Counted from the first letter of the stretch, positions 6,055 to 13,978 are shown. The stretch: 13,978 nt of DNA from Ruminococcaceae bacterium UBA1691 (GCA_002320555.1 DCJV01000078.1:1-13978); one strand, 5' to 3'. Numbers and translations are program-made. The notes: generated by a model not told the origin, from the sequence alone.

Positions 6055-7065
6055 ATGAAAAAGATTTTGGCAATCGTACTCAGTGCAATTATGCTGCTCA
6101 GCCTCGTCGCGTGCGGCGGTTCCTCCAGCACGCCGGTCAGTTCGTCCCCGGCGGCGTCAGTGCCTCAGGAGGCCCCATCCTCAGCGGCCCCCGTTGAGGC
6201 GAAAAAGAAGATTGGTATGTGCGCGATGAGCCTTGCCTTTGACTTCCAAATCCAGATGAGCGATGGTATTGAGAGGGCGGCCCAGGAAAACGGCTATGAG
6301 TACATGGTCTACGACTACAACGGTGATGCCGAGCAGATGCTCAGCGGCCTGGAGACGCTGGCAGCCTCTGATGTGGGCGCCATGTACGGCCTGTTCATGG
6401 CCCCTGAATCCGCCACGAGCTTTATGAAATCCCATCCGGAGATCGGTGTCTTGACCCAGGGCGAGATTGTGGACGGCGCCCAGGCCTGCACCGAGAACGA
6501 CTATATCGCGTTGGCCAATCAATTTGTCGAATCTTTAGACCGCTATGTCACAGAGAAGGGCATCACCAAGGGCGATATCGCTGCCCTGTGGTTGGAGACC
6601 TGCGAAAATGAGGACAGCGACTATTACGACGCGAAAGAAGATATCAAAGCTGTGATCGAACAGTGGTGCGAAGGCAAGGACTTCAACTTTGTGAGTGAAT
6701 TCTACCCCAAGGATGACGAGGAAGCGGCGAATATGACAGCCCAGATCCTGAATGCCACACCGGATGTGAAGTTCTTTTTCTGCTTCAACAATGGCTATGC
6801 CATTGCCGCCGCCAATGAGATCGGTGCGGCTGTGTCTGATGCCAGTGATTATTTTGTATTCTCCAGCGAGGGTGACCCTGAATCCTTCCGCCTGATCGAC
6901 AGCGGCACCAGCGCGTATCGTGCCTGCGCCTACATGGACATCGAAGCCTCTGGCTACGAGGTCGGCAAGCAGCTGATTAATTGGGTGGAGAACGGCAAGC
7001 TGGAAAATGTGGTTGTCTCCAAAGATTTGGTCGACAGCAGCAACGTAAAGGATTATCTGGGATGA
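6055..7065 (+). CDS. Sugar ABC transporter substrate-binding lipoprotein
   Basis: 336 aa. A lipoprotein signal peptide ends in lipobox L17-V-A-C20, followed by a Ser/Pro/Ala-rich tether (about 21-48) that places the mature protein on the outer face of the membrane. The remainder reads as a type I periplasmic-binding fold of the CUT2 (ribose/galactose) class: KKKIGMCAMS with a DFQIQMSDGIERAAQENGY helix, a mid-protein hinge region around residues 170-190, and a late SSEGDPESFRLI segment. The substrate cannot be read from sequence. It starts after AGAGG at the right spacing and is the first gene of the operon. A type I binding protein, one ATPase and one permease form the full set for a CUT2 importer. 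It could also present ligand to the sensor-less kinase. Confidence 0.9.
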   Translation: MKKILAIVLSAIMLLSLVACGGSSSTPVSSSPAASVPQEAPSSAAPVEAKKKIGMCAMSLAFDFQIQMSDGIERAAQENGYEYMVYDYNGDAEQMLSGLETLAASDVGAMYGLFMAPESATSFMKSHPEIGVLTQGEIVDGAQACTENDYIALANQFVESLDRYVTEKGITKGDIAALWLETCENEDSDYYDAKEDIKAVIEQWCEGKDFNFVSEFYPKDDEEAANMTAQILNATPDVKFFFCFNNGYAIAAANEIGAAVSDASDYFVFSSEGDPESFRLIDSGTSAYRACAYMDIEASGYEVGKQLINWVENGKLENVVVSKDLVDSSNVKDYLG

Positions 7066-7094
7066 CCCAGGCTCTCACGCAAAGGGGAAAAGAA

Positions 7095-8582
7095 ATGAAT
7101 CAGACGGTTTTAGCCTTCAAGGGCGTCAGTAAATCTTTCCCGGGCGTGCAGGCGCTGAAAAAAATATCATTCTCACTACAGGAGGGCGAGGTTCTCGCCC
7201 TCCTTGGTGAAAACGGCGCCGGAAAATCCACGCTGGTGAAATGCCTTACAGGCGCAAATGTGCCCACCGAGGGCACCATTGAATTGTTCGGAAAAGAGTA
7301 TAAGAAGCTGGACCCGATCTTTGCCCGCAAAAGCGGGATCAGTGCGGTTTATCAAGAATTCAATCTGGTGCCGGACCTTCCTATTGTGGAAAATGTCTTT
7401 ATGGGCAACAATCCTGGCAACGGCCTGATCGTGGATTATCAGCAGATGCTGCGGCGCAGCAAGGAAATTTTCCAGTCTTTCGGCCTGGATATAGACCCGA
7501 ACGACAACGTCAGCACCCTTTCTCCTGCCATGATGCAGATCGTTGAGGTAGCCAAGGCCATTTTGCTGAATGTCAAGATTTTAATTTTGGATGAGCCCAC
7601 AGCACCCTTGACGGCAAACGAGACGGAGATCCTGTTCCACATTATCCGGGATCTGAAAACAAAGGGTGTGTCCGTGATTTACATTTCTCACCGCCTGGAG
7701 GAAATTTTTGAAATATGTGACCGCGCGGTGATTCTGCGCGACGGTGAGCAGGTGGGCGAAACATTGATCAAGGACACGACGCGCAAGGACTTGATCCGCA
7801 TGATGATCGGCCGGGAGCTGACGAACTATTACCCGGAGCACACGTCGAAAGCCACCGATGAAGTGGTGATGCGTGTGCGCGATCTGTGCGGCAATGGCGC
7901 GCGGAATGTTTCGTTCGACCTCCACAAAGGTGAAATCTTGGGCGTTGCCGGCCTGGTGGGCGCGGGACGCACTGAGCTGATGACCGTGCTGTTCTGTGAT
8001 GCAAAACGCGAAAGTGGGACGGTGACGGTGAACGGCAAGGAATTCAACGGCAAGCATCCTTGGGACGCCATTGCAAACGGGATCGCGTATCTGCCTGAAG
8101 ACCGTAAACGGATGGGATTACTGCTGGATAAAAGCGTTGCGGCAAACACCACGTTGGCCAGCATCAAAAAATACTGCCGCTTCGGCGTGATCAACGCTAA
8201 ACAGGAGCTGGAAAGTATCAAATACTATTGCGACAAGTTGGAAGTGAAAACGGCCGGATATGATAAGGAAGTACAATATCTGAGCGGCGGCAACCAGCAG
8301 AAGGTCATCGTAGGAAAATGGCTGGACACTGATAGCGACATCATTATTTTTGATGAGCCAACGCGCGGTATCGATGTGGGAACGAAACATGAAATCTATG
8401 CGATTATTGACCAATTGGCCGATGAAGGGCATTCCATCTTAATGGTATCCTCGGAATTTGAGGAGTTGATCGGCGTGGCGGACAGGATCCTCGTTATGGC
8501 GGAGGGCGCCCTGGTAGGAAGTGTGGAAAAAGAGCGCTTCAATAAAGAATTGCTGCTGGATATGGCGTCCGGCGATCGATAA
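7095..8582 (+). CDS. Sugar ABC transporter ATPase, RbsA/MglA type
   Basis: 495 aa, two fused nucleotide-binding domains that power sugar import at the inner face of the membrane. The first domain has Walker A GENGAGKST (38-46), a signature region reading LSPAMMQ (a variant of LSxGQQQ), Walker B ILILDEPTA and the H-loop in YISHR. The second has the usual degenerate Walker A GLVGAGRTEL, a standard LSGGNQQK signature and FDEPTRGID. The reading frame is open from 6981, overlapping the binding-protein gene, but the ATG at 7095 is chosen because it follows AAAGGGG at proper spacing and gives the normal family length and N-terminus; an in-frame ATG at 7062 is the alternative. It is the catalytically intact counterpart of the pseudo-ATPase at 4331. 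Confidence 0.95.
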   Translation: MNQTVLAFKGVSKSFPGVQALKKISFSLQEGEVLALLGENGAGKSTLVKCLTGANVPTEGTIELFGKEYKKLDPIFARKSGISAVYQEFNLVPDLPIVENVFMGNNPGNGLIVDYQQMLRRSKEIFQSFGLDIDPNDNVSTLSPAMMQIVEVAKAILLNVKILILDEPTAPLTANETEILFHIIRDLKTKGVSVIYISHRLEEIFEICDRAVILRDGEQVGETLIKDTTRKDLIRMMIGRELTNYYPEHTSKATDEVVMRVRDLCGNGARNVSFDLHKGEILGVAGLVGAGRTELMTVLFCDAKRESGTVTVNGKEFNGKHPWDAIANGIAYLPEDRKRMGLLLDKSVAANTTLASIKKYCRFGVINAKQELESIKYYCDKLEVKTAGYDKEVQYLSGGNQQKVIVGKWLDTDSDIIIFDEPTRGIDVGTKHEIYAIIDQLADEGHSILMVSSEFEELIGVADRILVMAEGALVGSVEKERFNKELLLDMASGDR

Positions 8583-8599
8583 AGTGGGGGACAATCAAG

Positions 8600-9562
8600 A
8601 TGAAAGCATTTTTGAAAAAATCGAGCAACCTGCTGTGGAAAAGCAGCGCCCAACTTATTCTCGTGGCTTTGATTATCTTTTTCGGTATTGAATGTAAGGG
8701 CAGTTTTTTCACTGTAAATAATTTGATCTCTATTGTCCGGCAAGTGTCCACAATGGGTATCGCCGCACTGGGCATTTCATTTTTGATGATTTCAGGCAAT
8801 CTGGACTTCTCCACCGGGCAGGTTTATGCCTTTGTGGGGACGCTGACCGCATGGCTTTACTCCATCGGCATCAATATTGTTTTGGCCATGCTTTTGGGGC
8901 TTGTGGGCGGTATTGCGATTTTCTGTCTTACCTGCTGGATTTCCAGCCAGTTTAACATCAGCCGTCTGGTTATTTCCATGGCCGTGGGGACAGCCGTCAG
9001 CGGCCTTTCCTGTATCATAGCCAGCAATAAAACCATCTACGGCCTGCCGGAAGGTATCAAATGGCTTGGGCAGGGTTACCTGTTTGACGTTATCCCCATC
9101 TCAATGATTCTGTTTTTCGTACTGGCGCTTGTGGTGGCGTTTGTGCTGAAAAAAACGTATTTGGGGCGTTATCTGTTTGCCGTGGGCGGCAGTGAGGATG
9201 TGGCACGCCTTTCCGGCATCAACGTCGACAAAATCAAGTATGTCGCCAGCATCATCGCGGGCCTGCTGGTGGGCTTTGCGGGGCTTGTCTGCATGTCGCG
9301 CACCTTTTCTGGCAGCCCGTTTGCCGGCGGCTCTCTCAGCACGGACGTTATCTCGGCCGCGCTGCTCGGCGGAGTATCTGTCACGGGCGGTACAGGAAAA
9401 ACCTCCGGTATTGTCACGGGTGTTATTATCATTGGCACGCTGTCCGTCGGCCTGAATATGATGGGCCTGAACAGCAATTCCCAAGATATTTTCAAGGGGG
9501 CGATGATGATGCTTGCAGTTATTATTGACAGCGCATCAAAAAAACGCTCCGCTAAAAACTGA
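8600..9562 (+). CDS. Sugar ABC transporter permease, RbsC type
   Basis: 320 aa, the usual length for RbsC-like permeases (BPD_transp_2 family). It is hydrophobic, with roughly eight to ten membrane segments. Family-typical segments are the early stretch GISFLMISGNLDFSTGQ, the cytoplasmic-loop motif FAVGGSEDVARLSGINVDK expected to contact the ATPase, and a Gly-rich late region (LLGGVSVTGGTGKTSGI). The start follows a GGGGG ribosome binding site, 17 bp after the ATPase stop. It is the only permease gene in the operon, so the importer would use a homodimer. It is also the most likely docking partner for the pseudo-ATPase. Confidence 0.94.
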   Translation: MKAFLKKSSNLLWKSSAQLILVALIIFFGIECKGSFFTVNNLISIVRQVSTMGIAALGISFLMISGNLDFSTGQVYAFVGTLTAWLYSIGINIVLAMLLGLVGGIAIFCLTCWISSQFNISRLVISMAVGTAVSGLSCIIASNKTIYGLPEGIKWLGQGYLFDVIPISMILFFVLALVVAFVLKKTYLGRYLFAVGGSEDVARLSGINVDKIKYVASIIAGLLVGFAGLVCMSRTFSGSPFAGGSLSTDVISAALLGGVSVTGGTGKTSGIVTGVIIIGTLSVGLNMMGLNSNSQDIFKGAMMMLAVIIDSASKKRSAKN

Positions 9563-9583
9563 ACAAGGCGAAAGGAGAGAAAG

Positions 9584-10807
9584 ATGAAGGAAAATGATTT
9601 TTACGCATGCTTCGGCGGCTTTGGGATCCAGCACTGGGGGAATATCTACGCCCCTGACATCGAGGGAAAATGCCATGCACTGACCGTGTGCACCGTGGAC
9701 GGTGATACCGGTGAGATGCATCCCATCAAAGAAGGTCCCGAGGTCCTCAGCCCAAGTACACTGGTGGTCTCGCCCGACCAGAAATACATCTATGCTGGCA
9801 GCGAAGATAAGGATTTCATGCAGCGTGGCTATGGCGGTGGCTTGAGCGCCTTTACCTTTGACATGGAGACGGGAGACCTCCGGATGATCAATCAATCGCT
9901 GGCATACGGTTCCAGTACGGCATATATTACATTGGACAAAACAGGAAAATATATTTTCGTGGCCAATCATGGCTCCAAATTCGTCTGCAGCCGGTACGAG
10001 ATGGTGGACGGCACCCTGCAGCCGAAGGTAATCCGCGACGAAGGCTGTGTATGCGTATTCAAAGTACGCGAGGACGGAGGCATCGGCGAATTGGTGGATC
10101 GGCTCGTGCTGGAGGGCACAGGTGCCCACCCCATTGAGCATGCCAGCGCCCATCCCCATTCAATCCTACTGGACGACCAGGATTTTGCCATCATCCCCAA
10201 TAAGGGCGGCGACAATATTTATGTCTGCAAGTTCAACCGCGAGTCGGAAAAATTGGACGTGCTCTCGGTTTATAAATCGGAATTCGGCTCCTCACCGCGG
10301 CACGCCTGTTTTGTGCCGGGCACACCCTATGTGCTGGTCCAAAACGAATACGATGGCCACCTGTGCAGCTATGCGCTGGACCGCGAGGCCGGGACACTGA
10401 CGCGCATTTCCCGTCTGGATACTTGGATGCCAGAACTGCAGGGGACGGAATTCCACCTGATGAAAACGATGAAACAGACGCATCCCTGGGGAATTGATGT
10501 CCAATTGCATCCCAACGGCCGCTTCGTGTTCAACAATAACACGCAGGGCATTCTGGGGACTTTTGAATTGAACCGTGAAACAGGTGAATTGGCACTGCTG
10601 CACCGCCATGTACTGGAAGGCATCGGTTCCATGACTCGAGGACTGCAGATGGACAAAAGCGGACGATTCCTTGTGGCAACCGGTGTTATGAATGAGAAGG
10701 CGGTAGTACTGTCTATCAACGCTGAGACAGGAGAGCTTACGCAAACCTCGAACGTGGAACTGCCGACGCCGACTGCCCTGCGGTTCATCTATCCACAGCA
10801 GGCATAA
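9584..10807 (+). CDS. Beta-propeller lactonase family protein
   Basis: 407 aa, matching the 6-phosphogluconolactonase-like seven-bladed propeller family (lactonase, PF10282 type). Repeated blade motifs recur along the protein, such as LVVSPDQKYIYAG, ITLDKTGKYIFVANHG, VQLHPNGRFVFNNN and LQMDKSGRFLVATG. The segment HASAHPHSILLD (about residue 187) corresponds to the conserved His-containing active-site region of this family. No signal peptide is present, so it should be cytoplasmic. It has an AAAGGAGA ribosome binding site and lies 21 bp after the permease gene. Family members open sugar lactones, but many homologues have no proven substrate. Here it may act on a lactone or other oxidised sugar released from the imported glycoside. 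No dehydrogenase that would make a lactone is visible in the window. Confidence 0.82.
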   Translation: MKENDFYACFGGFGIQHWGNIYAPDIEGKCHALTVCTVDGDTGEMHPIKEGPEVLSPSTLVVSPDQKYIYAGSEDKDFMQRGYGGGLSAFTFDMETGDLRMINQSLAYGSSTAYITLDKTGKYIFVANHGSKFVCSRYEMVDGTLQPKVIRDEGCVCVFKVREDGGIGELVDRLVLEGTGAHPIEHASAHPHSILLDDQDFAIIPNKGGDNIYVCKFNRESEKLDVLSVYKSEFGSSPRHACFVPGTPYVLVQNEYDGHLCSYALDREAGTLTRISRLDTWMPELQGTEFHLMKTMKQTHPWGIDVQLHPNGRFVFNNNTQGILGTFELNRETGELALLHRHVLEGIGSMTRGLQMDKSGRFLVATGVMNEKAVVLSINAETGELTQTSNVELPTPTALRFIYPQQA

Positions 10808-10819
10808 AGGGAGAATGAT

Positions 10820-12508
10820 ATGGTCGATTTAAAGGCAAACCCGTTTTTTCTGGATGACACGGCCTGCGCATGGGTTCATAATACATTGGCGCAGATGACG
10901 CTGCGGGAAAAAGTTGCCCAGCTGTTCTGCTGTGTTTCAGCAGGAGAAAGCGGTGAAGTGCTGCAAAAGCGTTATGAGGATATTCCCTTTGGCGGCGTGA
11001 CGTTCCGGGCGGACAAGGCGCAGCAGATCAAGCAGCGGGTGGACTATCTGCAAAGCAGAGTGAAAATTCCGCTGTTGGTTTCCGCCAACTTGGAAAATGG
11101 CGGAATCGGGATCGCGACGGACGGAACGGAATTTGCTTCTCAACTGGAGGTGTCCGCCACAGGAGATGCTTCTTACGCGTACATGCTGGGCGATGTCTGT
11201 GGTGCAGAGGGAGCAAGCGTGGGCTGCAACTATGCATTTGCACCGGTGGTGGATATCCACTACAATTGGCGCAATCCCATTATCAATACACGTACCTACG
11301 GTAGCAATCCCGATTGGGTGCTGCGCTGTGCCAGCGAGTATATGCGCGGTATCGCGCGCCATAATGTGGCAGTGTCCATCAAGCATTTCCCCGGCGACGG
11401 CGTGGACGAAAGGGATCAGCACCTGCTCACTTCGGTAAACAGCCTTCCCTGCGAGGCGTGGGATGCCTCTTATGGAAAAGTGTACCGCGCACTGATTGAG
11501 CAGGGGGCGCAGACGGTCATGGTGGGCCATATTTTGATGCCGGCCTACAGCCGGCGCCTGTGCCCAGGCATGACTGACAGGGAGATGTTGCCGGCCTCTC
11601 TTTCTCCAGAGCTGGTCACCGGCCTTCTGCGGGAAGAGTTGGGCTTCAACGGACTGGTCATCACCGATTCGGCATCTATGACTGGCCTCGGCTGTGCTAT
11701 GCCACGGCGGCAGATTCCCGCGGCGGCTATCAACGCGGGCTGCGACATGTTCCTATTTGGCCGTAACCTGCAGGAGGATTTTGAGAGCTTATTGGAGGAT
11801 GCACAGCAGGGTGTGCTTCCCGCTGCGCGGCTGGATGAAGCCGTGGCGCGTGTTTTGGCTCTTAAGGCGTCTTTGGGCTTGCATGTAGCAGTGCAGTTTA
11901 CCTCACCTCGCTACAAAGAGATTATTGGCTGCGCGGAATTTGCGCAGAAGGCTCGCGCTTGTGCGGATAAGGCGATCACCCTGGTCAAGGATACCCAGGG
12001 GCTGCTGCCGGTGACGCCTGAGAGCCATCGGCGTGTTTGGCTACACATCCTGGGCGACAACCCAGCGTTTCGCGGCGGTTCCGTCTGCCGCGACAAGGTG
12101 ATCAAAAAGCTGGAAGAAGCGGGCTTTTTGGTTACATATTTTGAAAAAGAACACCCCGAGCAGGCCCTTTCTTCCGAGCCAGTGCAGGCGCTGAAGGAAA
12201 AGTACGATCTGATCCTTTATGTGGCCAATTTGGTCACAGGAGGAAATGATACGGTGAACCGCATTGATTGGGTGCCGCTGGCCTGCGGTGAATCTCCGCA
12301 GTATGTGTGGGACATTCCCACTATGTTTGTTTCCCTGGGCGATCCGTATCATTTTGTCGACGTGCCGATGATTCGGACCCTTATCAACTGCTATGACAAC
12401 TCTGACGCGGTGTTGGATGCTTTGCTGGAAAAGATCATAGGCAAAAGCGCTTTTATGGGAAAATCTCCCGTGGACCCGTTTTGCGGAATGTGGGGGGCCG
12501 ACTTGTGA
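10820..12508 (+). CDS. GH3 NagZ-like enzyme, possible beta-glucoside phosphorylase
   Basis: 562 aa, no signal peptide, so cytoplasmic. The N-terminal (beta/alpha)8 domain (about 15-350) carries K188-H189-FPGDG, the Asp-x-His dyad D199-Q-H201 and nucleophile D283 in LVITDSASMTG. A smaller C-terminal alpha/beta region (about 375-562) ends SPVDPFCGMWGADL. The dyad replaces the Glu acid/base of ordinary GH3 glucosidases. Known dyad-bearing GH3 enzymes (for example Cellulomonas fimi Nag3) act as retaining phosphorylases that release beta-sugar-1-phosphates. The usual PGHG of NagZ reads PGDG here. The overlapping next gene is a beta-phosphoglucomutase, which needs beta-glucose-1-phosphate, so a glucoside phosphorylase is favoured over a hydrolase. 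The aglycone and the linkage are unknown. Confidence 0.87.
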   Translation: MVDLKANPFFLDDTACAWVHNTLAQMTLREKVAQLFCCVSAGESGEVLQKRYEDIPFGGVTFRADKAQQIKQRVDYLQSRVKIPLLVSANLENGGIGIATDGTEFASQLEVSATGDASYAYMLGDVCGAEGASVGCNYAFAPVVDIHYNWRNPIINTRTYGSNPDWVLRCASEYMRGIARHNVAVSIKHFPGDGVDERDQHLLTSVNSLPCEAWDASYGKVYRALIEQGAQTVMVGHILMPAYSRRLCPGMTDREMLPASLSPELVTGLLREELGFNGLVITDSASMTGLGCAMPRRQIPAAAINAGCDMFLFGRNLQEDFESLLEDAQQGVLPAARLDEAVARVLALKASLGLHVAVQFTSPRYKEIIGCAEFAQKARACADKAITLVKDTQGLLPVTPESHRRVWLHILGDNPAFRGGSVCRDKVIKKLEEAGFLVTYFEKEHPEQALSSEPVQALKEKYDLILYVANLVTGGNDTVNRIDWVPLACGESPQYVWDIPTMFVSLGDPYHFVDVPMIRTLINCYDNSDAVLDALLEKIIGKSAFMGKSPVDPFCGMWGADL

Positions 12509-13179
12509 AGGCGGTGATTTTTGATTTGGACGGCGTCCTTGTAAGCACAGATGAACTGCACTATCAGGCCTGGCTGCAGATTGCCCGGTCAGAGGGAATT
12601 TCTTTTGACCGCACGCTGAATGACCGGCTGCGTGGTGTTAGCCGGATGCAGAGCTTGGAGATCATTCTGGAGCGGGCTGGGCACGGCTATGCGCAGAAAG
12701 AAAAAGAGGCGCTGGCCCGGCAAAAGAACGGCATTTACCGGACTTTGCTAGGAATGCTCACCCCGGACGCATTGTTGCCGGGCGCACGAGAGATACTCTG
12801 TACGCTGCGAAAGCGGGGGATTAAAACTGCAATCGGTTCATCCAGTAAAAATGCGCCGCTAATTCTGCAACAGCTGCAGATTGAAACGCTTTTTGACGCA
12901 GTATCGGATGGGAATGGACTGCAACACTCCAAGCCGCATCCCGAGGTGTTCCTTAGAGCGGCTGAGTATCTGAGAGAACAGCCTCAGGATTGCTTGGTGG
13001 TAGAGGATGCAGAGGCGGGCATCCAAGCCGCGAAAGCAGCCGGTATGCAGGCTGCCGCACTGGGAAGCGCTCGCACGTGCCCAAAGGCGGATTACAGGTT
13101 GGATAGACTTATGGACCTGCTCACTTTTTTTCCCATGTGCAATAATAAAGAAACATCTGCTACGGATTGGCTGGGATAA
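12505..13179 (+). CDS. pgmB: Beta-phosphoglucomutase (HAD superfamily)
   Basis: 224 aa from the GTG at 12505, close to the 221 aa of the well-studied lactococcal enzyme. It converts beta-glucose-1-phosphate to glucose-6-phosphate through a phospho-aspartate. Visible motifs are the catalytic pair D7/D9 in FDLDGVL, the cap-domain signature LRGVSRMQSLEIIL typical of beta-PGMs rather than other HAD phosphatases, core Ser/Lys in GSSSKNAP and SKPHPEVF, and the metal-binding VVEDAEAGIQAAKAAG. The GTG overlaps the GH3 stop as GTGA and follows a GGGGGG ribosome binding site; an upstream in-frame TTG at 12481 would add eight residues unlike the family. This overlap implies translational coupling to the GH3 gene and supports a shared phosphorolytic pathway. 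Confidence 0.9.
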   Translation: MKAVIFDLDGVLVSTDELHYQAWLQIARSEGISFDRTLNDRLRGVSRMQSLEIILERAGHGYAQKEKEALARQKNGIYRTLLGMLTPDALLPGAREILCTLRKRGIKTAIGSSSKNAPLILQQLQIETLFDAVSDGNGLQHSKPHPEVFLRAAEYLREQPQDCLVVEDAEAGIQAAKAAGMQAAALGSARTCPKADYRLDRLMDLLTFFPMCNNKETSATDWLG

Positions 13180-13381
13180 AGCTTGTGGAAGATTTTATGG
13201 AAAGCGTATATATGCGGTCATTCCCTGAAGAATTTGAACCGAGGGAGGAATTTGGAACTTATAGCAATTTTCAAAATTAAAGCGAGTAGCCACAAGCGCG
13301 AAACCAGCCGGCACAGTTATTGGACGAAACAAAGCTGAAGGCAGTACGGATAGTATCGGGCAGATTATCAATCACTCTAGC
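13180..13381. other. Intergenic segment after the operon
   Basis: About 200 bp with no gene and no convincing intrinsic terminator, so the catabolic operon may read into the IS remnant or end by another means. A short inverted repeat ACTCTA-GCT-TAGAGT (13374-13388) sits at the stop codon of the IS630 remnant; it may belong to the old element's end, but no matching terminal repeat was found on the other side. Confidence 0.5.
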
Positions 13382-13735
13382 TTAGAGTTTACGAAGAATA
13401 GCTTTGATTTTTGACCAGAGCTTCTCAATGGGGTTCAGATCCGGACTATACTGCGGTAGATAGAGATAATGTACTATTGATTTATCCAGCAGTTCTTTTA
13501 TCGCCTTTGCATGGTGAAACTTCATGTTATCCATGATGAGAACAGACGCGCTATTCAGATGTGGCAGCAAATCTTTCTTGAGATACTCCTTAGCCCTGGC
13601 AACCGTTGTTCCACCAGAAAATGTAGTATAGTGACAGCTTTCGTCCTTCTGGATTGAGGAAAGAATCGTCGTATTCTTCGGTTTGCACAGTGGTGTAGAA
13701 TCAACGACTCTGCGTCCGCCAAAAGCATAGACATA
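13382..13735 (-). pseudogene. IS630-family transposase remnant (C-terminal part)
   Basis: Read on the minus strand, the frame is open for 117 codons after an in-frame TAG (13736-13738) and ends at 13382. It encodes the C-terminal part of a DDE_3-type IS630 transposase: RRVVDSTPLCKPKNTTILSS, then second catalytic Asp in VLIMDNMKFHH, then LPQYSPDLNPIEKLWSKIK with the catalytic Glu. The N-terminal helix-turn-helix and the first catalytic Asp are absent, and the sequence upstream is broken by stops in this frame. A full-length member would be several hundred residues, so this is a dead fragment. It marks past insertion at the right edge of the operon, next to the returning tRNA-linked repeat. Confidence 0.88.
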
Positions 13736-13790
13736 CTACCTGGTCGAGTATGTGTGATGAAAAAGATGTCAGTCAATTATGTCGCATAAA

Positions 13791-13845
13791 ATCTATGGAA
13801 AACGGGCTTTTAGGAATTATTCTTAAAAGCCTGTTTTCCATAGAT
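13791..13845. repeat. Long inverted repeat (22-bp stem hairpin)
   Basis: Arms 13791-13812 and 13824-13845 are reverse complements at 21 of 22 positions (one G-T wobble), with an 11-nt loop. The outer end reads ATCTATGG and the inner end CTTTTA. A strong T-run does not follow on either strand, so it is not a standard terminator. It lies between the IS630 remnant and the truncated repeat copy. It may be a small palindromic mobile element or part of the boundary structure. Confidence 0.75.
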
Positions 13846-13864
13846 GTCCAAACTTATTTCTTGT

Positions 13865-13978
13865 TTTTCGCCGCAAATAGAATTCGCATCCGCGACATCA
13901 CTGTAAAAACACAAAATCGGTTTTCACACCAACGAAAGGGCAAGGATTGATTTTCTTTCCTCTCGTGAAGTGGAAAAA
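13865..13978 (+). repeat. Truncated tRNA-linked repeat at right end
   Basis: Same repeat family as at 1-491. It starts with TTTTCGCC and jumps directly to GCAAATAGAATTCGCATCC, so the first body hairpin and the 5' arm of the second are deleted. It then continues through the gtaaaaacacaaaatcgg tract to the leader. Its last 24 nt (13955-13978) equal window positions 1-24, so the next bases outside the window should be another tRNA-Asn head or tRNA. Confidence 0.85.

Noticed and set aside
6981..7094. Upstream extension of the RbsA-type ATPase gene to 6981
   Set aside because: It overlaps the binding-protein gene, lacks a ribosome binding site and adds residues unlike the family; the ATG at 7095 fits.
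9536..10159. Long minus-strand ORFs opposite the lactonase, GH3 and pseudo-ATPase genes
   Set aside because: They mirror strong forward coding genes and have no own signals or recognisable domains.

Overview
The window looks like a gut-type Firmicute of class Clostridia, probably near the Oscillospiraceae. The basis is moderate GC, strong AGGAGG-like ribosome binding sites, a lipoprotein with a Ser/Pro/Ala-rich linker, YesM/YesN-type two-component signalling and an IS630 remnant. This assignment is an inference from style, not from a marker gene.

Layout. Positions 1-598 hold two tandem copies of a ~246 bp repeat. Each copy carries the first 24 nt of tRNA-Asn fused to an unrelated, hairpin-rich body. 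A third copy of the repeat leader runs into an intact tRNA-Asn(GTT) at 523-598, followed by two intrinsic terminators. About 0.9 kb without a recognisable gene follows, then a promoter, a possible 7-codon leader ORF and a three-gene signalling operon (1795-5746). That operon encodes a YesN/AraC-type response regulator, a short YesM/LytS-type histidine kinase with no extracellular sensor domain, and a full-length RbsA-like ABC ATPase homologue in which every recognisable nucleotide-binding motif is degraded. A strong terminator (5802-5840) closes this unit.

Next comes a well-formed promoter (5959-5987) with two direct 14-bp repeats abutting its -35 box. It drives a tight six-gene operon (6055-13179): sugar-binding lipoprotein, catalytically intact RbsA-type ATPase, RbsC-type permease, beta-propeller lactonase-like protein, NagZ-like GH3 enzyme and beta-phosphoglucomutase. 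The right end (13382-13978) has an inactivated IS630 transposase remnant, a 22-bp-stem hairpin and a truncated copy of the same tRNA-linked repeat. The last 24 nt of the window equal its first 24 nt.

How the parts may work together. The transporter imports a beta-glycoside. The cytoplasmic GH3 enzyme keeps the Asp-x-His dyad found in GH3 phosphorylases, and its gene overlaps a beta-phosphoglucomutase gene. This suggests phosphorolysis to beta-glucose-1-phosphate, then isomerisation to glucose-6-phosphate. The sensor-less kinase is co-encoded with a pseudo-ATPase resembling the transporter's own ATPase. The most interesting hypothesis is that the pseudo-ATPase couples the state of the transporter (or its permease) to the kinase, so the transport machinery itself serves as the sensor. 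This is inference only.
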